Under the pieces are notes generated by a model. That model saw only the letters and a list, made by a program, of their open reading frames with translations, had not been told where the DNA came from and did not search any database. DNA of 64,000 bases. Origin: Cadophora sp. MPI-SDFR-AT-0126 (lineage: Eukaryota > Ascomycota > Leotiomycetes > Helotiales > Ploettnerulaceae). Location: positions 1 to 64,000 of the forward strand of contig JAGMVK010000019.1 in the NCBI GenBank assembly GCA_020747065.1, in the 5' to 3' direction. How positions within the stretch are numbered: position 1 is the first letter of the stretch; the number at the start of each line of letters is the position of its first letter. Of this stretch, positions 57,758-64,000 are shown one piece after another. A program made the position numbers and the translations under genes.

Positions 57758-60700
57758 GATGACGAAGTATGAGTGTGGAGTAAAGATTTAGAAGGAATGA
57801 ATGTAACTGGCCAGCAGATGAAGAAAGTAGAGCAGCTAAGAAATTACGGAGATGAGAAAGAATGCGAGCTGCGGTGAATAGAATAGAGCAGGATTGAGAA
57901 GATAATGAGCAGGTATCCAGAGGCCTTGCGTTACTTATACCACCCTCTTGCCCCAAACAGATCGGACCAAAAGCCACCTCAAGGACAAAACCGAAACCGG
58001 ATGGAAAGCCGTGCCGAGTCAGTGACATAGAATGCTGATCTCTCATCAGCGATTCGTCTCACTTCGCCCAGTTGACCATTGCTGGCTAGTCAAGCGTCAA
58101 CATGATATCCCGCTAATGTTTATTTTCAATGCAAGTGTCACTGCTTGGCATTCTGCAACCTAGCACCAGGGCATACAGGTTTCATCCAATCGTAGAAACC
58201 ACGTTTTCCCATATTCGTTCAGACTAAGCTTCAGTCAAACCAAGCTCTGACCCGGGAATGATTGACCGTTGAAGTTGAACACTAAATCGATCCGACGATT
58301 GGGTATGATTGGCATGAATTGAGGTTGAATGTTAGACGTGTGGCGCTAAGTTGCAAGCAGCCAATGCTCGTGCACCACAGTTGGCTTCGAAGGTCCTTCC
58401 CCTCCATGTTTTCACAACAGAGGTCATGCGATTGGCTGCATTGGTTTATTTACCAAACGAAATGCCGACGATCGATGTGGGGACCCTTCTCGAATTCCGA
58501 GTTATTGGAGTCGCTTAAGCCCCTTCGCTACACCTTGAGGCTCGCTTAGCCTCAAGATCTCCTGAAACCAAACACTCAAACAGTCGCAGAACACCAAGCG
58601 CGACACATCGATCGGATCCTCCACATAAACATCGCACTTTTTATGCCTCAAAGCTGAAGGCCGTAACACTAAAAGTCGGCTGTACGTTTCGATCTGAGCT
58701 CTACTACTCATGTGATCCGCCACGACCAAGACCCTCCTGTGTGAGATCCAGAAGGTTGAGCCGATGTCCCAAATTCGCCAAGTATCTCCAAGACTCGACC
58801 TCCAAGGGGAAGCCTCGAAGAGCTTCATGTCACCTCAGTATGTATTTTGCCCCTGTAACAACACAGGAAAATGCTTTCTTCTCCCACTTTTCTCTCATTT
58901 CAGCCTCGAGTGCGGCAAGATGCTCTTCGGGAGCCACAACTCAGCATGAGAGTCATTCAATCCTCTATAAAATCCATCAATCCCGGCTTCGAGATACGAT
59001 CAAGGGCATATTTGTTTGCAGTGCTCTTCTCTGCTAGATCTCCGCCACTGTATTCAATCTCGTCAATGTCGGCGGTGTTCGTCTAGTATCCAAAACACAA
59101 TGATCCCCTTGATAAAAATTCAAGGTATGTCCGAGAGAACGAGGAGTTTGCTTCCGTGCTGACTGACACTACCAAAGTTCTCTCATTTTCCGCAAAAACG
59201 CCAACTCCGAAGACACAGAACTTAGGCAGCAAAGTTGAGAGTGGTCTCGCACTCTTTAATGCCATATCCAGCAACCTTTTCCCGCGGAGGCAATTACGTG
59301 TATCAGGAACCTCTACACTGTACCCGTCAAACCTGTCCTGGGTCGCGATAAGATGAGCGATGGAGCCCCCGCTGAACGAGAAGATACCTGGACCTCTGAA
59401 TCAGCATATCAGAGGAAAATTGCTGGTGCTACAACTAGGAACCGAATCTTCGGGATGAAGTGTCACCGCTGTAAGTACAGCTGTACAGGCACAATGCGAG
59501 ATCGACATTGATCAAAACCATTCAAATCATCTATAGCACAACCGCAAGGAACCATCAGCCTATCTGTGGCCTCGAATCATCACTGATAGCTTCATAAAAA
59601 GATTGCAAGTTTGCTCAAGCAAGTGCTTCGCTGCAGTAATTGGCCTGCTTCATACATTTTGGGACTATTTGGTCGAAACTCTCTTCCTTCCAGATGCTGT
59701 GCACCAGACAATGTCAAGTCATCCTGAGGATCAATGATTCGCAATCTCAGAGTGATGTGGAAAGATTTAGCAGGGATGTCCGGTTTACGTATTTGCACAC
59801 AAGACAAAAGGGTCGATAAATAATTCCGGCCAACTATTCTTGCTTTTCTTATACCAGCTCCAGGAGGACAGGAGGAGGTAGTTTCACTTACTAGTGCCAG
59901 TTCATCTCGTGAACTCAAGCCACTTCCGCTTCCCAGTGCCGTACTGCCCCTTAAGTTGTCACCGGACCCCGAATTGTTAGAAATGTCAGCGACAGTGGAC
60001 TGTACTTGTCTAGACCAGAATTGGAGTCTCGTGGTATCGAGTAAGCAAAGTGAATGAGGAATTTTGTCCAGACTTGTGTGCAGAACCCCGGCTTTTGCCG
60101 TTTCATGTTACGGTACGGCACTTCTGTCGTTTCCTCATGAAGACTACATCGAATTTCCAAACAATCATAGGAGTACCTTAATCATACTTTGACTGCAAAT
60201 GTTCACATCTTCCCGATTATGATCTGATCACGACTGACCACCTGGCTGTTCTTCTACCCGTTCGTCTCGCGTTTTCAACTTCTCCAGGTACTATTAGCCA
60301 CAGCCACTAGGTTGGGTGCAGGCAATGGGAACCTCGTAGCTGTACTTTTTGAATATTTCAAAATCGTCTCCAGTCAAATACACATGACTTCTTCCAATGA
60401 ATGAATACTTGACGCTTTGTCCTCTCGTCTTCGTTCAGATTCACACCAGGTTCGCGTCACCCCAGAATTTAATATCAAGACTTTGATTTGATGCTACTAT
60501 AGTTGAAAGTTCCCGTCAGGTCTCGCATGTAAATTTGAGCGTGATTTGGGGATGCTCACTTAGCCATAGAGCCCTGTTCCGGACTGATAACTTTCAAGGA
60601 ATTTCTTTTAGGCGTGGAGGAACCTTGCTTTAGGAGGGGTGAGAGGGGATAAATTTTGTGGAAAGAACGCAAAAGCTACTCTACCAGTGACGACACATAT

Positions 60701-60948
60701 TTCTCACGATTGACCCTATTCAATACCAACTGAAAAGCAGCTGAAGAAACTTTTGAAATGGTTGAATTTGAGTCGTCTACCTGTCTATCCATCCCATTCT
60801 CGATTCCTTGAGGCGCTAAAATCCAAATCAATTTCTATCAACCAATCAATTTATGGACAAATCCATGGATTTGTGATGCATTGCTTTCACTGCCGTCGGG
60901 ATCCATTCTGCCTTCATATCACTCGTGCTCATCTCTCATCTGAAACAT
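57758..60948. other. gene-free stretch
   Basis: About 3.2 kb upstream of the repeat precursor. Short open frames exist, for example 58502-58828 on the minus strand, whose residue composition is protein-like but which has no recognised motif. Nothing I would annotate as a gene. Confidence 0.4.
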
Positions 60949-62594
60949 CTAACTCAAATCCATCCTTTCTACCTCGGGCACATTTACACCTGTCACCGTC
61001 TCGGCCTCGGGAGTTTCGACCTTCCGCATCAGCCAAGCCATAACGCCCCAAACACAACCCATCGCCTCAACTCTGTCATCCTTCAAATACAGATCATGCC
61101 ATTTGGTCCTCTTGATCTCTAACCTCTCCCACTCATCTTCTATGCCACCGTCAAGCACACTTAATAAGTTCGCGCTAACTCTCGCTCGCACAATGGAGAC
61201 GTGATGGTTAAGAGCGCTCATCAGGAATATGTCGTCGTAGCCCTTACCAGGCACTTTTCCAATGGCTGAATATCGAGCTTTGCGATCCCATGTTGCAGAC
61301 GGCGGGTTCATCTTGCGGTAGTTATCATAGACAGCCATCATCGCGCTCTCCTTTCCTCCTTTCTTACTTCGCTTAGGTGGACTAGGACCATTCAAGCCTC
61401 CAATCTGCCTCTTGACCTCCTTCGCCATCTGGACACCAGGAGCGTCTTCAGAAGTAGCAGGTAGCTTCTCAGGTACGCCTGAAGCCAACGGAATAGCTAC
61501 ATCCTCGGCCTTGTCGCCTTCACGTCCGATCGGCCCACCTGGCCCGCCTCCCCAGCGCGGCGTTGTGGTCCACCATTTTCCATCACCGAAGCGCTTCTCT
61601 ACCTTGCCATCCCGAGAGCGATGTTGTGCTGTGAGGAGCACGCCGACGACTTCCCGGGCTAGGTCCAGAACTTCATCAGAGGGATTGCTGAAGACTGTGC
61701 TCGCGCGGGCAGAGAGCGTTGCTACTGGGCCTTCGACTATACCGGCTCGGGCTGCTGACCGTTCAACAGGTGTGCGGTAGACGAATGTCACAGATGAGTT
61801 GAAGTAAGAGGGTGGAGGTGTTGATTTCGGCGGCGGAGCTGGCGAGGGGGTCAGGTGTAAGCGTGGTTCTGTCCGAGGATAAGAGACGTTGCACCCGAAA
61901 TCGTAGGCAACAAGTTTAACGAATGCGGTGAGTATGTTTTGACGGTAGTCTGGTGGGAGTTGGGCGCCGTTTCCGGACGGGACATGGGTTTTCATGTGAG
62001 TAGGGACAACATCTTTCTCTCCTTCAGCAGGTTCCTCTGAAATATCTGTGCCGGACGATTCTGGCGTGGGTGGAAGTGAGGTGTCGGGCCAGTATCCTGA
62101 GAAGAATTCTAAGTTTTTAAAGAACTCATAGGCATTTCCTAGGCGAGCGGCTGTCTCTCCTGTTGGAGCTGGTATGCGTCTGATCGTCCTGAAAGCCGCC
62201 GTGTTATCTGTGAGCAATTCTTTTTGGCGTTCTCGGTAGGTTTGTACGCCCGGCGAGAGGTGCCCGTTGCTGAGAGGTTGGCGTGTAGCTTCATTAGCTT
62301 CTAGCAAGTCTTCTGGTGCTATCTTATTCCACTTCTCTACCGGAGGCAGATAGCTGGGGTCCGGGAGCAGGTCTTGTGGCGATACATCTGAGATCACGTG
62401 GACGCCAACAGCTTCGAGGTGAGAGAGCTTGATGTCGGTGACCCTGTGAATAGTCTGTAGGAAGTTGACTAGCGAGACGCCTTCTCGTGTTCGAAGGACT
62501 TTCTCGTCTGATTGTGGCGAGCATTGAGGGAATCTGACAGGTGTCGGAGGGGGTATAACCCGTGGCGCCGTGTCCGTTGAAGGTGGGAGAACGC
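60949..62594 (-). CDS. large protein of unknown function, 5' end unresolved
   Basis: One frame stays open from a plausible splice acceptor (..CAAACAG at 62595-62601) to the stop at 60949, about 548 residues. No ATG occurs in it before 62040, so the start must lie in an upstream exon that I could not place; the GTG codon at 62397 is unlikely to be the start because the residues before it (VSLVNFLQTIHRVTDIKLSH) look coding. Further on are GYWPDTSLPPTPESSG, RQNILTAFVKLVAYDFG, SYFNSSVTFVYRTPVERSAA and a Gly-rich loop; the C-terminal third has a basic patch (PPKRSKKGGKES) followed by MSALNHHVSIVRARVSANL and WHDLYLKDDRVEAMGCVWGV. I recognise no domain. The mix of disordered Pro-rich and ordered helical parts suggests a regulatory or scaffold protein, but this is a guess. 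Confidence 0.7.
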
Positions 62595-64000
62595 CTGTTT
62601 GATAGCACGCGCGTGAGCATCTTGTCTTGGACAGTAGGCATCCTGACCAGAAGGGAATGCTAAGCTTTCAAGATGCCAGAAGAAATGTGCTCTGAAACGC
62701 GGACAGACAGATATGGACGGATCGAGGAGCCAACTCTGACAGCTGTCTGAGAGCAACAGACGTCCTGGGGGAGAGGGCCTAACGCATAGTTTGGCATGTA
62801 ACGATGTTGCACCAAGCATGAATTGGCTGGCTGGATAGATTGAAATGACTTATGCACACTTGTGCCTAGGACGGACCGACCGACCACTTTACCTTTGAGT
62901 TCGATCCGACAAAGCTAACAGCCAGTGGGAGTGTTTTGCTTGATATGCAGTTCAATTAATCAAGCATCGAAAGCAAGAAGTAGACGGACGGGGGCAGGAC
63001 GGGACGAAAGGGGATGATCTGCCTCGCCCTATCCTTTAAACTTTCGTGAGATTTTTGCGTACCGATGTTTCCAAACGCAGCGAACATGGCGGGCGTCTAA
63101 TTTCTAGCTCTGATGTGCTCCTCTTCCTCATCCAGCTGGACGACCACGGTGGCCGGCACTATGCTTTGGTTGGTCTTGGTGGGGTGGTGGGTGGTTGTCG
63201 ATGGCAGAGCGGCGGGAAGATGGTGGCTGGCTATCGTGTACCATTGCCTCCTGTGTGAGGTGCTATTGTAAGATAGTGAAGCGCGCGATACAAGAGAGCC
63301 GTGGCGGCTGGAAAGTGAGGGAGGTCGGTGACGACGTTCTTTGCTGGTTACCTCCCTCCTGGGTACGATACGGTACGGTACGGTACCTATCAACGGTGCC
63401 GCATTAGTTGATGTTGGTGTGTACAGAGGAGGTTAGACGGAATGGAATAGGCACTGCGCCTGTGTTGTCTGTTGTTCATGGGGCGGATAATGTAAAGAAA
63501 GGCACAGAAGCTCGGCTCATCATGCAGCTGCAGCAGGCATCATCCACACACATCACAGCACAGCACAGTACTGTGCTGTACGCCGATGCACCTCATCGCA
63601 TGCCTCCCCTCCTCTTTCGCTTTGCCAATTGCTTGCAGATCCCCTCCTGGCAGTGTCCCGACTTGTGCGTGCCCGCTCCTTACTCGATGGCATAGTCGGA
63701 TGGCCTGAATCCCGTCAAAGCCTCAAGCAGACCTACCTGCCATCCCATGATATTGATATGCATACATCGTGGCAGCATGCCATCGCACACCTACCCGGCT
63801 TGTGCAAGCTTCAGTTATATTAATTTCTATCATGCAAAGCTCCAGAAAGTTCTTAAGATGCACATCCGTCTTCCATTTGTTTTCCACCTGTCTTTTCCAT
63901 TTATCCCACTTCTGCGTGCTCTCCACTACCTGTTGGTCCCTTCTGGAGAGGGGAGAAGGAGGGGGGAACTCGGCATGTCATGGCTCGTCCCAGCACTCTT
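62595..64000. other. unresolved 5' region and gene-free stretch
   Basis: Should contain the first exon of the preceding minus-strand gene. A candidate ATG lies at 62641 but is out of frame with the main exon unless a very short intron is removed. A GGTAC-type repeat (three to four units) lies near 63370-63387. Nothing else supported. Confidence 0.35.

Noticed and set aside
58502..58828. 108-codon minus-strand frame with protein-like composition
   Set aside because: No recognised motif, no neighbouring exons and no clear promoter or splice context; left inside the gene-free stretch.
59355..59513. Short frame starting MSDGAPAERED and containing CHRCKYSC, suggestive of a zinc cluster
   Set aside because: Only about 53 codons, no matching downstream exon found, and cysteine spacing does not fit Zn2Cys6.
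63370..63390. GGTAC repeat as a possible regulatory array
   Set aside because: Too short and too simple to distinguish from a microsatellite.

Overview
The window looks like chromosomal DNA of a filamentous ascomycete, probably Leotiomycetes/Helotiales-like; that placement is inferred from gene content only. Most genes have short phase-consistent introns of about 46-80 nt with GT..AG ends and CTRAY-like branch sites. Gene families are typically fungal (HET, Zn2Cys6, 2EXR, TRPY1, GLTP, Kex2-type repeat precursor). One DNA transposon carries mutations of repeat-induced point mutation (RIP) type. I found no tRNA, rRNA or CRISPR.

Layout. (1) 1-6.3 kb: a probable beta-galactoside utilisation cluster with a GH35-like beta-galactosidase (minus, runs off the left edge), a divergent and badly decayed LAC12-type permease, and a Zn2Cys6 regulator that seems to carry a one-base frameshift. 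(2) 7.5-13.5 kb: accessory metabolic genes, namely a CYP56/DIT2-like P450 with a non-standard haem loop, a Sulfotransfer_4-type protein with a 17-nt microexon, and a GMC oxidoreductase. (3) 15.3-21.7 kb: a large gene with an HExxH motif, broken by an 8-bp tandem duplication and carrying a 3.5-kb Tc1/mariner-type element inserted exactly in an intron donor site. The element holds its transposase plus a second, convergent 616-codon gene of unknown function, both full length and riddled only with C-to-T type stops. (4) 22.7-34.2 kb: conserved membrane and lipid genes: phospholipase D, P5A ATPase Spf1, vacuolar TRP channel. (5) 35-47 kb: SurE-like phosphatase, HET-domain protein, MAPEG protein, a small basic protein, GLTP and a 2EXR protein, separated by long empty stretches. 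(6) 49.5-54.8 kb: an RNA/ADP-ribose housekeeping block of METTL16-like methyltransferase, macrodomain protein and, divergently, glutaminyl-tRNA synthetase. (7) 57.1-57.8 kb: a secreted repeat precursor with Kex2 sites in which each repeat is one exon. (8) 60.9-62.6 kb: a large gene of unknown function.

Gene models were built by splicing by eye and checked by reading-frame arithmetic. Where exon lengths sum to a multiple of three and the family alignment runs through the joints I consider the structure good. Function beyond family level is inference from motifs.
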